This document shows positions 49,476 through 58,132 of a stretch of 64,000 nucleotides of DNA, piece by piece. Each line of letters opens with the position of its first letter. The first letter of the stretch is position 1. The position numbers were made by a program, and so were the translations under genes. Origin of the DNA: Polyangium spumosum. GTDB taxonomy: Bacteria > Myxococcota_A > Polyangia > Polyangiales > Polyangiaceae. Location of the stretch: NCBI RefSeq assembly GCF_009649845.1, contig NZ_WJIE01000002.1:620001-684000 (forward strand). The letters are read 5' to 3'. The notes beneath the pieces are model-generated. The model saw only the letters and a list, made by a program, of their open reading frames with translations. It had not been told where the DNA came from and did not search any database.

Positions 49476-50927
49476 CTAGAAGCGGGCCTTCGCGTGCCCG
49501 CCGAGGTATCCGATCGCCATCGTGTACCTCCCATTGCCCACGTCGCTGCGCGAGGTCGTCACCGTCCTCGGCAAGATGCCCTGCGCGCGGGCGTCGGCGT
49601 GCAGATCGAGCCAGCGCGTCGCCCGCACCACGGCCCCGAGGCCGCCGATCAGCCTGTGCCCGTCCGGCGAGCCCACGTCGATCGTCTCGTCGGGGGAGGC
49701 GGGCGATTGATACCCGACCGTCGCCGACATCGTGAAGCGCCGCGAGAGCGCGAGGCGCGCATTGGCCTCGACCCAGACCGTGTCGTTCCAGCGCCTCGGC
49801 AAGACCGCTCGCACGGACGGCCCGATCCCGAGCTTCGGCTGCGCGAGGGCCGGCGAGCGGGTCGTCACGACGAACGCGTCCACGTCCGAATAGGTGATGT
49901 ACTGGACGAACCCGTCCACGCGAAACGAATCGGTCGCCTGATACGCCGCGCCCGCGGTGAGCCGCCTGGGGAGCCGGAAGGCGAGCTCGGCGTCGCCCTC
50001 GACGAGCTCCGGATACCGGAGCCCCTGCGCGGCGAGGTCCTGCGTGAAGAACGGATCGTTCATGTCGAGCGCGAAGCGCCCCCGGTAACGCATCTTCGCG
50101 CCGTGCTGATACGCGAGCGCGAGGCGCACGCGCTCCGTGGGCTCGTACAGGAGGCCCGCGTTGAACGAGAAGCCGTGGCTCAGGGCGTTCGTGATCGAAA
50201 TCGGCCGCGAGAGCACGTCGAGCTCGCGCACGTGGCTCGGCGCGTCCGGGCCGAACTCGTTCGGCTGTCCGATCGGCGGGTCGGAGAACGCGCGCTGGAA
50301 CTCGGGCAGCTCCGCGAAGTCCTGCTTCTTGGAGAGGCTCGCGAGCCCGCCCACGTACGAGACGCCCGCGCCGAACGAGAGGTTTGGCAGGACGCGCACC
50401 GCCGCGCTCGCCGTCACGAAATTCGCCACGATGAAGGCCTGCCGGAGCTGCCAGGCCTGCGCGCCATTGTTCGGGAAATCGAGCGCCGCCGCGTAGGGCA
50501 CGTAGGCGCCGAGGCCGAGGACGAGGCGCCGACGCGCGATCGGCATCGCAAAAAACAGATCCCCCGTCGGCGCGAGCGGCGTCGCGACCACCTCCTCGGC
50601 CCAGCCGCGTTTCTCCGGGGCGATCTCTCCCTCCGCCATGGGCCCTCGCAGGCGCAGGGCGTCGGGCGTCTGGTATGTCCCCCGCCGCTCGCGTCGATAC
50701 CCGACCCTGCCCGCGACGACGCCCGCGCCGCCGAAGAGCTCGGGCCGATCGATATCGGCGAGCGCCGCGGGGTTCCAGTGAATGGCGGCGGCGTCGCCGA
50801 TCGTCGGCCCCGATTGCCCGCTCCCCACGAGCGGGGCGTCGAGCCCGGACGCATTCGCGCCGGCCGACGCGAGCAGCGAGCCGAGGGCGAGGGGAAGGGA
50901 CGCGATACGCAGCGGACGACGTGCCAT
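49476..50927 (-). CDS. FadL/OmpP1-family outer-membrane hydrophobic-compound transporter
   Basis: 483 residues with a signal peptide ending ANA-SG. FadL features: mature N-terminus with GDAAAIHWNPAAL (the NPA motif), VLGLGAYVPYAAAL, and a series of beta-strands ending in MAIGYLGGHAKARF with a C-terminal Phe. Such barrels pass fatty acids or other hydrophobic molecules across the outer membrane. It lies 22 bp after the second paralogous lipoprotein gene on the same strand, suggesting joint function. Confidence 0.87.
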   Translation of the reverse strand: MARRPLRIASLPLALGSLLASAGANASGLDAPLVGSGQSGPTIGDAAAIHWNPAALADIDRPELFGGAGVVAGRVGYRRERRGTYQTPDALRLRGPMAEGEIAPEKRGWAEEVVATPLAPTGDLFFAMPIARRRLVLGLGAYVPYAAALDFPNNGAQAWQLRQAFIVANFVTASAAVRVLPNLSFGAGVSYVGGLASLSKKQDFAELPEFQRAFSDPPIGQPNEFGPDAPSHVRELDVLSRPISITNALSHGFSFNAGLLYEPTERVRLALAYQHGAKMRYRGRFALDMNDPFFTQDLAAQGLRYPELVEGDAELAFRLPRRLTAGAAYQATDSFRVDGFVQYITYSDVDAFVVTTRSPALAQPKLGIGPSVRAVLPRRWNDTVWVEANARLALSRRFTMSATVGYQSPASPDETIDVGSPDGHRLIGGLGAVVRATRWLDLHADARAQGILPRTVTTSRSDVGNGRYTMAIGYLGGHAKARF

Positions 50928-50949
50928 GGTGCTCTCCCCTTCGATCGAA

Positions 50950-52716
50950 TCACGACGCGCGCGTCACGACGAGCGCGAGCCTGTACCGGCTCGGCTTCCC
51001 GGAGACGACGATCTCGAAGACGCGCCCCTCGGCGTCCTTCACGTAAAGCCGGTCTCCCGGCTCGACCCGGACCTTTTCGTGCGCCGTGTCCCCGTCGATC
51101 TCGACGCGCGAGGATATCTTCTGCCCGAGCGCGGGATCGGCGTAAAAACCGGGATCCGTGTAGGCATACGGCCGCACGGGCTGGCCCTCCGCGTCCTCGC
51201 GGATGTCCTCGGGCGCCACGAAATAGAGCCAATCCTCGGCGCGGCCCTCGGGCTTCACGTAAAAGAAATCGGCGTCGCCCCGGGTATTTCCGGTCAGCGC
51301 CTCGGCCATGGCGCGAAGCGCCGCGGGGTTCTGCTCGATGTTCTCGCGAATGCGCGCGACGACCACGTCCGCCGACACACCCACGGGCACGTCGCGCACG
51401 GGCATCACGACGTTCGCCTCGCCCTCCGCGAGCCCGCCGTCGTGCATACGCGCCTGCGCGACCTCGAGGAGCATGTCCCAGAAATACCCGGGCGCGGGCG
51501 GCGGACCCTCCAGGATCACGCTGGGGTCGATGTCGATCTGCACCCAGCCGTCCGCGTCGATGCACACGCGCACGGCCTCGAACGGATCGGAGACCTCCCC
51601 CGCGGGCGAATACGAGGTGCAATGGGGCGGGATCCGCGCCGCGAGGCGCCGCCCCGTCTCGGCGAGGACACGCTCCTCGGCCCACGGCGCCGCGCTCCAC
51701 ACGGGCGAATCGCCGAGCGGCCGCGGATCCCGCCTCGTCCCCGGCACGAGATACCGCGGGTCCTCCGCGATCGTCATCGTCATCTCCCGGATCGAGAGCT
51801 CCTCCGCGAGCCCCTCGACCTCGAGCCAGCGCGGATCCGTGAAATCGAAGGCGCGGTCCATCTGCCCGCCGATCGAATTCACGCTCGCGACGCGCGCGTG
51901 CGAGGCGTCGATGCCCCGGTACGGGAGCGCATTCACGTCGAGCCGCACCGTCATCCGGAAGCCCCCCTCGGACGTCGAGAGGCCGGACGCGGACCGGAGA
52001 AACCCCGGATGTGCAGGGCCGCGTGGATCGTCCGGCGCGAGGGACGCCGGGCCAAACCTCTCCGAGAGCGAGGCGAAATCCGTGGCCACGTCGTGGAGGC
52101 TGAGGGCGATCTTGCCCTCGTCCACGGGGTAGAGGCCCTCGGGGTGACCTTCGGTCGAAGGGCCGCGGCGGAATCGCGCGCGCGGATGTGTCCCGACGAC
52201 CTGCTCCAGGACGACATCGGTGACGATCGCGTGATCGGCGATCCGCTCGTTCGGCCCCGCGCCCGTGAGGTCCGCGAGGATCTGCGACGGCGAGATCCCG
52301 ACCGCCTCGCCCACGGCCGAAAGCCCCGCGAGCGCCGTGCCTTCGAGCCGCGCGTTCTCCGGCGTCATGTGGAGCAGGTAAAACATGTTCCAGGCCGGCT
52401 GCGGGAGCGCCTTCGCCTCCTCCGTGGGCAGGTTCATGAACCTCTCGAGCGCATTCTCCACGAGCGGCCGGAGCTCCATGTCGAGCAGCCAGGTCTCCTC
52501 GAGCGTTTTTCGCGGCAACCGGCGGAGCTCCTCCAGGCCGAGCGTCTGCGCGAAATCCTCCACGTCGAGCCGCAAGAACCGCAGCGTGACCTCGCGGCTC
52601 TCGCCCACGGCGAGCTCGCCCTCGGGCGGGGGCGGCTCGAGGCGGACGGGCTCGACGCAGCCCGCGGCCGAGGCGCCGAGAAGGGCGAGCAGCGCGGCGC
52701 ATCGTTTCGTGGTCAT
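50950..52716 (-). CDS. Large lipoprotein, paralogue 2 of a tandem pair
   Basis: 588 residues from ATG 52716, overlapping the upstream gene's stop (ATGA). Lipobox SAAGC (Cys20). It shares layout and phrases with its neighbour: VVGTHP, LHDVATDFASLSERFGP, YFWDMLLEVAQARMHD, DVPVGVSADVV and a C-terminal beta domain with VEPGDRLYVKDAEG. There are few cysteines outside two pairs. No known family recognised. Adjacent to a FadL-like porin, so a periplasmic or surface carrier for a hydrophobic ligand is possible but unproven. Confidence 0.75.
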   Translation of the reverse strand: MTTKRCAALLALLGASAAGCVEPVRLEPPPPEGELAVGESREVTLRFLRLDVEDFAQTLGLEELRRLPRKTLEETWLLDMELRPLVENALERFMNLPTEEAKALPQPAWNMFYLLHMTPENARLEGTALAGLSAVGEAVGISPSQILADLTGAGPNERIADHAIVTDVVLEQVVGTHPRARFRRGPSTEGHPEGLYPVDEGKIALSLHDVATDFASLSERFGPASLAPDDPRGPAHPGFLRSASGLSTSEGGFRMTVRLDVNALPYRGIDASHARVASVNSIGGQMDRAFDFTDPRWLEVEGLAEELSIREMTMTIAEDPRYLVPGTRRDPRPLGDSPVWSAAPWAEERVLAETGRRLAARIPPHCTSYSPAGEVSDPFEAVRVCIDADGWVQIDIDPSVILEGPPPAPGYFWDMLLEVAQARMHDGGLAEGEANVVMPVRDVPVGVSADVVVARIRENIEQNPAALRAMAEALTGNTRGDADFFYVKPEGRAEDWLYFVAPEDIREDAEGQPVRPYAYTDPGFYADPALGQKISSRVEIDGDTAHEKVRVEPGDRLYVKDAEGRVFEIVVSGKPSRYRLALVVTRAS

Positions 52717-54530
52717 CGCGGCCTCCGCGAGGCGACCTTGTCGAGATCGACGACCATGTCGCGTCCCTCCTCGTCGTCGGGCACCCAGATCCGGATCTCG
52801 TAAACGTCCTCGGCGTCGTCCTCCGCATAAAACACGTGCTCGCCCGGCGGCAGGGGCGCCTTCTCGTGCTCCGTGTCGGAGACGCCCGCGATGTCTCGCC
52901 TGGATACGCGGCTCTCCTCGGCGAGGTCCGGGCGCGCGAAGAACCCGGGGCGCTCGTATCGATACGGCTTCGGCGCCCCGGAGCCCGCAGGATCGGGCCT
53001 CCGATCGGACGGCGCCACGAAATACAGGAGCGGCGGGCCTCCCTCCGCGCCGCGCCGCACGTAGAAATCGAGGTCGTCGTTCTCCTCCCAGAACCGCCCG
53101 ACGATCACGTTCGCCATGAAATCCGCCTGCGATTGCAAGGTCGGCCGCATCTCCTCGACGAGCTCGGCGCCGCGCGGGCCGATCGGCACGCCCCGCAAGG
53201 CGAACACCGGCCGCGCGGCGCCCTCGGCGATGTCCTGCCTGCCGTCGCCCGTCGGGTCGTGCAGCGCGATCTGCGCGACCTCCCCGAGGAGGTCCCACAA
53301 GAATCGAGGCTCCGGCACGGACACGCCGCGGATCGCATTCTCGAACGTGATCCACCCCGGCGGCGCGCCGCGCTGCCCGATCTCCACGCCGACGAGGCAA
53401 TCGTCGTCGAGCCGGACGTAACAACGGTCGTACGACCGCTGCCCGTATGCGCGCGCGGAGCCGCTCGTCACGGTCGACTCCAGGAAAAACGGCCGGCACG
53501 CCGGATCGGCCTCGCACGAGGCCACGAAATGGGGCGCCTCCACGGTCGAGAAGCGCATGTCGACCGTGGGCACGTCGGCGACGCCCTCGATCACGAGCCG
53601 CGCCGGGTCCTCGAAATCGAACGAGAGCGGCGCGCTCCCCTCCATCACGAACATATCCCCTCCGCCCGTGGAGAGGTCGATCCCGCGCACGCGCCGCAGG
53701 TTCGACCGGGCGACCACGCGCATGCGAAAATCAGGGCCGAGCACGTCGCTCCGCGTGGAGAAATGACCGTCGTCCGGCACGAGCACGCCGGGGTGCCCCA
53801 CGCTCCCCGCCACGGGGCCGAATTTCTCGGGCAACGTGGAGAGGTCCTTCAATGCGTCGTACAGGGTGACGGGCAGCCTTCCCTCGGGGTTACCGATTCC
53901 CGGGTGCGTGCCGAGCAGGTTCTCCTGGAGCGCGCGCACCAGGGCCTCCGTCGGCACGATCGGGTCGGTGCGCCCGATGCCCAGGGTCTCGGCGAGCACC
54001 GCGGGGAAATCGAAGCGGAACGTGCCCGGGTTTTGCTCGAGCAGCTTGGCGAACGTCTCGAGGCTCGTCCCCGAGAGGTTCGTGTTCGCCGGCGTCATGC
54101 CGAGCAGCCGCACCAGGGCAAACTCGGCCGACGTGCGCCAGGCGGGCCCGAAGGTCCGGCCGAGCGGCGTCTGCGTGCAATCGTATCGCGGGTCCTTCCG
54201 ATCGAGCCGAAAGCCATGGCCGCAGGCGTCTCGAATGGAATCGAGCACGTTCCCGAGCAGGGCCGTGGAGTCCACGTCGAGGACCCGGATTTGCCTCGCC
54301 GCCTCCTCGCCGAACATCTCGAGCGCCTTCGCCTTGTCGAGGTCCAGCGTGACGTCCTCGGGCGCCTCCGAGCCGGGAAGGGCGAGGAAGAACCGATTCG
54401 CGAAAATGGGCGGGTAAGGGTCGACCTCGGCCGGCAGATCGACGCCCGCCGGCTCGGTCGTCGCGGAGCCGCCGCAGGCGGCGAGGGGCAGGCAGAGGAG
54501 CCAGAAACGGCGGCGTGTCGAGGTCCTCAT
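52713..54530 (-). CDS. Large lipoprotein, paralogue 1 of a tandem pair
   Basis: 605 residues from ATG 54530; GGAG nine bases upstream favours it over the ATG at 54539. Lipobox PLAAC (Cys19). It parallels the next gene: LLGTHP, LYDALKDLSTLPEKFGP, RFLWDLLGEVAQIALHD, RGVPIGPRGAELV and a C-terminal domain with PPGEHVFYAEDDAED. Several cysteine pairs (CEADPAC, CYVRLDDDC) suggest disulfides. Start of a four-gene minus-strand operon. Family not recognised. Confidence 0.75.
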   Translation of the reverse strand: MRTSTRRRFWLLCLPLAACGGSATTEPAGVDLPAEVDPYPPIFANRFFLALPGSEAPEDVTLDLDKAKALEMFGEEAARQIRVLDVDSTALLGNVLDSIRDACGHGFRLDRKDPRYDCTQTPLGRTFGPAWRTSAEFALVRLLGMTPANTNLSGTSLETFAKLLEQNPGTFRFDFPAVLAETLGIGRTDPIVPTEALVRALQENLLGTHPGIGNPEGRLPVTLYDALKDLSTLPEKFGPVAGSVGHPGVLVPDDGHFSTRSDVLGPDFRMRVVARSNLRRVRGIDLSTGGGDMFVMEGSAPLSFDFEDPARLVIEGVADVPTVDMRFSTVEAPHFVASCEADPACRPFFLESTVTSGSARAYGQRSYDRCYVRLDDDCLVGVEIGQRGAPPGWITFENAIRGVSVPEPRFLWDLLGEVAQIALHDPTGDGRQDIAEGAARPVFALRGVPIGPRGAELVEEMRPTLQSQADFMANVIVGRFWEENDDLDFYVRRGAEGGPPLLYFVAPSDRRPDPAGSGAPKPYRYERPGFFARPDLAEESRVSRRDIAGVSDTEHEKAPLPPGEHVFYAEDDAEDVYEIRIWVPDDEEGRDMVVDLDKVASRRPR

Positions 54531-54702
54531 GCGGCGCATCTCCGTCGGAACGAAAACGAGGGACGTGAACGCCCGGGGCGCTCTTACGCGACGCGGCAAG
54601 GCTCGCGCTACGTGACCTCCTCCCGTTCCAAACGAGATCGTTGTGCGAGGGCATGCTCCGTCAACCGCGGGCGGCGTGACGGGCGCGGGCCGTCCTGAAC
54701 GC

Positions 54703-54732
54703 TTGACCTCCTATGAAGAAGGGCCATAGGAT
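54703..54732 (+). promoter_or_regulatory. Sigma70-like promoter
   Basis: TTGACC (54703-54708), an 18-bp spacer and TAGGAT (54727-54732), about 41 bp before ATG 54773. The only good -35/-10 pair with a normal leader seen in the window; it lies in the gap between divergent genes. Confidence 0.5.
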
Positions 54733-54772
54733 GCCCATTTCATGAGGCCCGCGCCTCTCCACGGAGCCCCCC

Positions 54773-55897
54773 ATGCGCCGCTTTTTCGCCGCTTCTTTCG
54801 CCGCCCTCGCCGCGCTCGTGACCCTCTCGACCGCCCCGGACGCCGAGGCCCAGACGTACCGCAACGGTCCGCCCCCGCAGCACCGGATCGTCTATAGCGA
54901 TTTGACCCTGTTCCGCTGGAACCCGCTCGGCCTCATCACGGACGCGCGGTTCGTCTATCGTTACCGGCTGTACAAGAGCGAGAGCCCGGCGCTCCGGGAC
55001 AACTTCATCGGGATCGGCGTCGCGCCCTCGCTGAGCGGCGCGTTCGCGCGCGGCGGCCCCACGATCCAGATCCAGCCGGCGAGCTTCCTGCAGCTCTGGG
55101 CGCTCTACGAGGGCATCGGGTATTTCGGCGCCTTCAACTTCTTGCAATCGTACGCCACGGCGGACGCGACGAAGGTCAACTACAGCGACACCGAGATCGA
55201 GCGGCGCGGCGACCTCGCGGACGGCAATCCGGAGAAGAACTATTCGACGACGGGCACGCAGCTCATCGTCGGCTCGAACCTCCAGTTCAAGGTCGGCCCG
55301 ATCGCCGCGCGCAACCTCTTCCGCTTCGGCCGCCCCGACATGAAGCTCCGCCAGGGCGACCGCGTCTTCTACGATATCTTCTACGATCTGCTCGTGGGCG
55401 ACGGCGGCTTCTGGTACTCGAGCGACACCGACCTCCTCTTCCAGGGCCTCGACAACCGCCTGACCGTGGGCTTCCGCTGGACGACGGGCCGAGCGTTTTA
55501 CAATGACGAACATTTCGCGCCCGGCGACGACAAGGACCGCGCGCCCGGCGCAATCCACCGCGTGGGCCCCATCGCGGCCTGGACGTTCACGAAGCCGGAC
55601 GGCGCGGCATTCGAGCCGACGGTGCTGCTCGTCGCGAACTGGTGGCTGAAATCCCCTTATCGCACGGGGCAGGACGTCTCGCAGGCCGTGCCGTACATCA
55701 TCGTCGCGCTGAACATCACGGGCGACCTCCTGCCTGCGCCGAAGGAGGAGAAGGCGAAGCCCACGCCGAGCGAGCCGCCGGCCGCGCCCGAGCCCACGCC
55801 CGAGCCCACGCCCGCGCCCACGCCCGAGCCCGCACAGGAGCCGGCCGAGCCCGCGCCCGCTGCGCCCGCCGAGCCCGCTCCCGCCGGGCCGCAATAA
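54773..55897 (+). CDS. Outer-membrane protein with Pro/Ala/Glu-rich tail
   Basis: 374 residues with a signal peptide (cleavage near AEA-QT). The first about 320 residues resemble a beta-barrel (YSDLTLFRWNPLGLITDARF, YRYRLYKSESPALRDN, FKVGPIAARNLFRFG), and the last about 50 are repeated Pro-Glu-Pro-Thr/Ala units that may cross peptidoglycan or the surface. Length and layout recall uncharacterised myxobacterial outer-membrane proteins. A sigma70-like promoter precedes it. Confidence 0.7.
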   Translation: MRRFFAASFAALAALVTLSTAPDAEAQTYRNGPPPQHRIVYSDLTLFRWNPLGLITDARFVYRYRLYKSESPALRDNFIGIGVAPSLSGAFARGGPTIQIQPASFLQLWALYEGIGYFGAFNFLQSYATADATKVNYSDTEIERRGDLADGNPEKNYSTTGTQLIVGSNLQFKVGPIAARNLFRFGRPDMKLRQGDRVFYDIFYDLLVGDGGFWYSSDTDLLFQGLDNRLTVGFRWTTGRAFYNDEHFAPGDDKDRAPGAIHRVGPIAAWTFTKPDGAAFEPTVLLVANWWLKSPYRTGQDVSQAVPYIIVALNITGDLLPAPKEEKAKPTPSEPPAAPEPTPEPTPAPTPEPAQEPAEPAPAAPAEPAPAGPQ

Positions 55898-55933
55898 GAC
55901 CACGCATCCCTCGTCGTGCTCGCGGCGTCCGGC

Positions 55934-55939
55934 TACGAT
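55934..55939 (+). promoter_or_regulatory. Candidate -10 hexamer for a leaderless transcript
   Basis: TACGAT ends six bases before ATG 55946, with no Shine-Dalgarno sequence between them. Confidence 0.35.
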
Positions 55940-55945
55940 GGACGC

Positions 55946-57394
55946 ATGCGATTCCTCCACCCCGAGCGTGACGAGAGCCTCGAGCTCGCGCTCGAAGACG
56001 TCTTCTTGACCCCCGGGTTCTTCGAAGGTGTCTCGCGCCTCGACGTCGACCTCCGGCCGGTCGATTTCCCGGGCGGATCCCACCCGATCGTCTCGGCGAA
56101 CATGAATGCCGTCACGGGCAAACGTATGGCCGAGACCATGGCCCGGTTCGGCGGGCTCGGCGTGCTCCCCCAGGACATGGCGCTCGATACCACCGAGCGA
56201 ATCGTGCGGCACATCAAGGGCGCCGATCCCCGCTACGACACGCCCCTCGCCGTCTCGCCGCGCGAGAGCCTGCGCGACGTGCAAGGCATCATCCGCAAAC
56301 GATCCCACGACATGGTCGTCGTCGTCGACGACGAGCGCCGCGTCCTCGGCATCGTCACCCACGCGGATCTCCGGGATCGGGACCAATACACGCCGGCCTC
56401 GGCGCTCATGTCCTCGCGCCTCGTGACGATCGCCGCGGGCACGCCGAACCGCGACGCCTTCCTGCTCATGGAAGAGGCGCGCGTGAAGGCCGTTCCCGTG
56501 CTCGACGCCCAGGGCAAGCTCGTGGGTGTCTTGACGCGCGACGACGCCGTGCGGCTGGAGCTGCTCCGGCCGAGTTTGTCCGCGCGCGGCGAGCTCATGG
56601 TCGCCTCGGCCGTGGGTATCTCCGCGAATGCGCCCGACGTCGCCCGCCGCCTCGTGGACATCGGGGTCTCGGCGATCGTGCTCGACACGGCGCACGGCCA
56701 TCAGCGGCGCATGATCGAGGCCATCCGCGTGGTGCGTAAGGCCATCGGCGACGCCGTGCCGCTCGTGGCCGGCAATGTGTGCACGGCCGAGGGCACGCGT
56801 GATCTGCTGGAGGCGGGCGCCGACATCGTGAAGGTGAACGTGGGCCCGGGCGCGATGTGCACGACCCGCATGCAGACCGGCGCGGGCCGCCCGACGTTCA
56901 GCTCGGTGCTCGCGTGCGCGCGCGAGGCGCGCAAACACGGCAAACACGTGTGGGCCGACGGCGGCGTGAAATACCCGCGCGACGTGGCGCTTTACCTCGC
57001 GGCGGGCGCGTCGCGCGTGATGGTGGGCACCGCGCTCGCGGGCACGTACGAGAGCCCCGGCGACGTGAAAGAGGACCGCGAGGGCGCGCTTTACAAGGAG
57101 AACTACGGCATGGCGAGCGCCCGCGCCGTGCACGACAGGGCGGCGGAGCTCGACGCGTTCGAGCGCGCGAAGAAGGGGTTCTTCCGGGAGGGCATTTCGA
57201 CGTCGCGTATTTACATCCAGGAGGGCAAGGAGAGCGTGGGCGCGCTGCTCGTCGACATGATCACGGGCGTGCAATCGGCGTGCACCTACGCCGGCGCGAG
57301 GAGCCTGCCGGAGCTCTGCGACAAGGCCGTGATCGGGGTGCAGACGCTCGCGGGGTACGGCGAGGGCAAACCCCACGGCGCCGTGCGGCGCTGA
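55946..57394 (+). CDS. guaB1: GuaB1-type GMP reductase (IMPDH/GMPR family with CBS pair)
   Basis: 482 residues from ATG 55946. The N-terminus MRFLHPER, LEDVFLTPGF and VSANMNAVTGKRMAETMAR matches actinobacterial GuaB1. A CBS pair lies at about residues 90-205 (ESLRDVQGIIRKRSHDMVVV). The catalytic loop is GPGAMCTTR with Cys305, and VWADGGVKYPRDVALYLAAG plus GTYESPGD follow. Mycobacterial GuaB1 was shown to be a GMP reductase, converting GMP to IMP with NADPH, regulated through its CBS domains. True IMPDH is therefore expected elsewhere. Confidence 0.85.
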   Translation: MRFLHPERDESLELALEDVFLTPGFFEGVSRLDVDLRPVDFPGGSHPIVSANMNAVTGKRMAETMARFGGLGVLPQDMALDTTERIVRHIKGADPRYDTPLAVSPRESLRDVQGIIRKRSHDMVVVVDDERRVLGIVTHADLRDRDQYTPASALMSSRLVTIAAGTPNRDAFLLMEEARVKAVPVLDAQGKLVGVLTRDDAVRLELLRPSLSARGELMVASAVGISANAPDVARRLVDIGVSAIVLDTAHGHQRRMIEAIRVVRKAIGDAVPLVAGNVCTAEGTRDLLEAGADIVKVNVGPGAMCTTRMQTGAGRPTFSSVLACAREARKHGKHVWADGGVKYPRDVALYLAAGASRVMVGTALAGTYESPGDVKEDREGALYKENYGMASARAVHDRAAELDAFERAKKGFFREGISTSRIYIQEGKESVGALLVDMITGVQSACTYAGARSLPELCDKAVIGVQTLAGYGEGKPHGAVRR

Positions 57395-57429
57395 CGTCCC
57401 CGATGCTCCCGGCGGAGGCGAATTTCGGG

Positions 57430-57435
57430 TAGGCT
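57430..57435 (+). promoter_or_regulatory. Candidate -10 hexamer for a leaderless transcript
   Basis: TAGGCT ends six bases before ATG 57442; the six bases between (CCGGGG) are not a usual ribosome-binding site at that spacing. Confidence 0.33.
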
Positions 57436-57441
57436 CCGGGG

Positions 57442-58122
57442 ATGCGTTCCCCGGCGCTCGCCTTTTTGCTCCTCGCCTCCGCCCCGGCCTGCAGCGAACC
57501 TTACGAGCCGCCCACCACCCGCGAGTTTTCGCCGGCCGAGATCGGGATCCTCGCCGAGCTCCGCACGAACGGCGGCACGGCGCAGGTCCTCGCCACGTTG
57601 ATCGGCGACGGGATGTGGATCGAGCTCGCGAGCCCCGATCGCTTGACCTTCGCCGAGGCAGGTGGCCCCGAGGTGCCGCTCGTCGCGGCCGACGCGCGGT
57701 ACGTGGCGCAAATCGAGACGAGCGCCACGCAGTTCGAGCTCGTGTTATCGCGCGGAGACGAGCGCGCCGTCACCAACCTCGTGACCCCGCCGCCCTTTTT
57801 GCTCTCCGGCCCGAGCACGACCGTCTCCCGCGCCTCGCCCATTCCGATCACCTGGGACGTGGCGAGCGCAGGCGCGTTCGAGACGTGGGTCGAGGTCGCG
57901 GCCGCCTGTTTGTCCTACCCGATCCTCCGCCACTTCTCGCAGGACATCGGGGCCTACGAGATCCAGCCCGCCGACCTCGCCCTCGCGCCCGGGACGGCGG
58001 AATGTGATTTTCGCGTCTGGGTCACGCGTGTCGTGCCGAGCGGAGGCGTCGCCGCGGGACCGGGCGCGCCCACGCCCGGGGCCGAGCAGGTCCGCTCCAT
58101 CGTGATCAGCACGGAACCTTGA
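57442..58122 (+). CDS. Lipoprotein of unknown function (paralogue of the one at 29.4 kb)
   Basis: 226 residues with lipobox APAC (Cys17). Two beta-rich domains: an N-terminal one (GILAELRTNGGTAQVLATLI) and a C-terminal one beginning PPPFLLSGPSTTVSRASPIP, matching the order in the protein at 29425-30138. Paired cysteines (AACLSYP, AECDF) lie in the second domain. It is followed 10 bp later by the ferritin-like gene and may be co-transcribed with it. Confidence 0.72.
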   Translation: MRSPALAFLLLASAPACSEPYEPPTTREFSPAEIGILAELRTNGGTAQVLATLIGDGMWIELASPDRLTFAEAGGPEVPLVAADARYVAQIETSATQFELVLSRGDERAVTNLVTPPPFLLSGPSTTVSRASPIPITWDVASAGAFETWVEVAAACLSYPILRHFSQDIGAYEIQPADLALAPGTAECDFRVWVTRVVPSGGVAAGPGAPTPGAEQVRSIVISTEP

Positions 58123-58132
58123 GGGAGATCGT

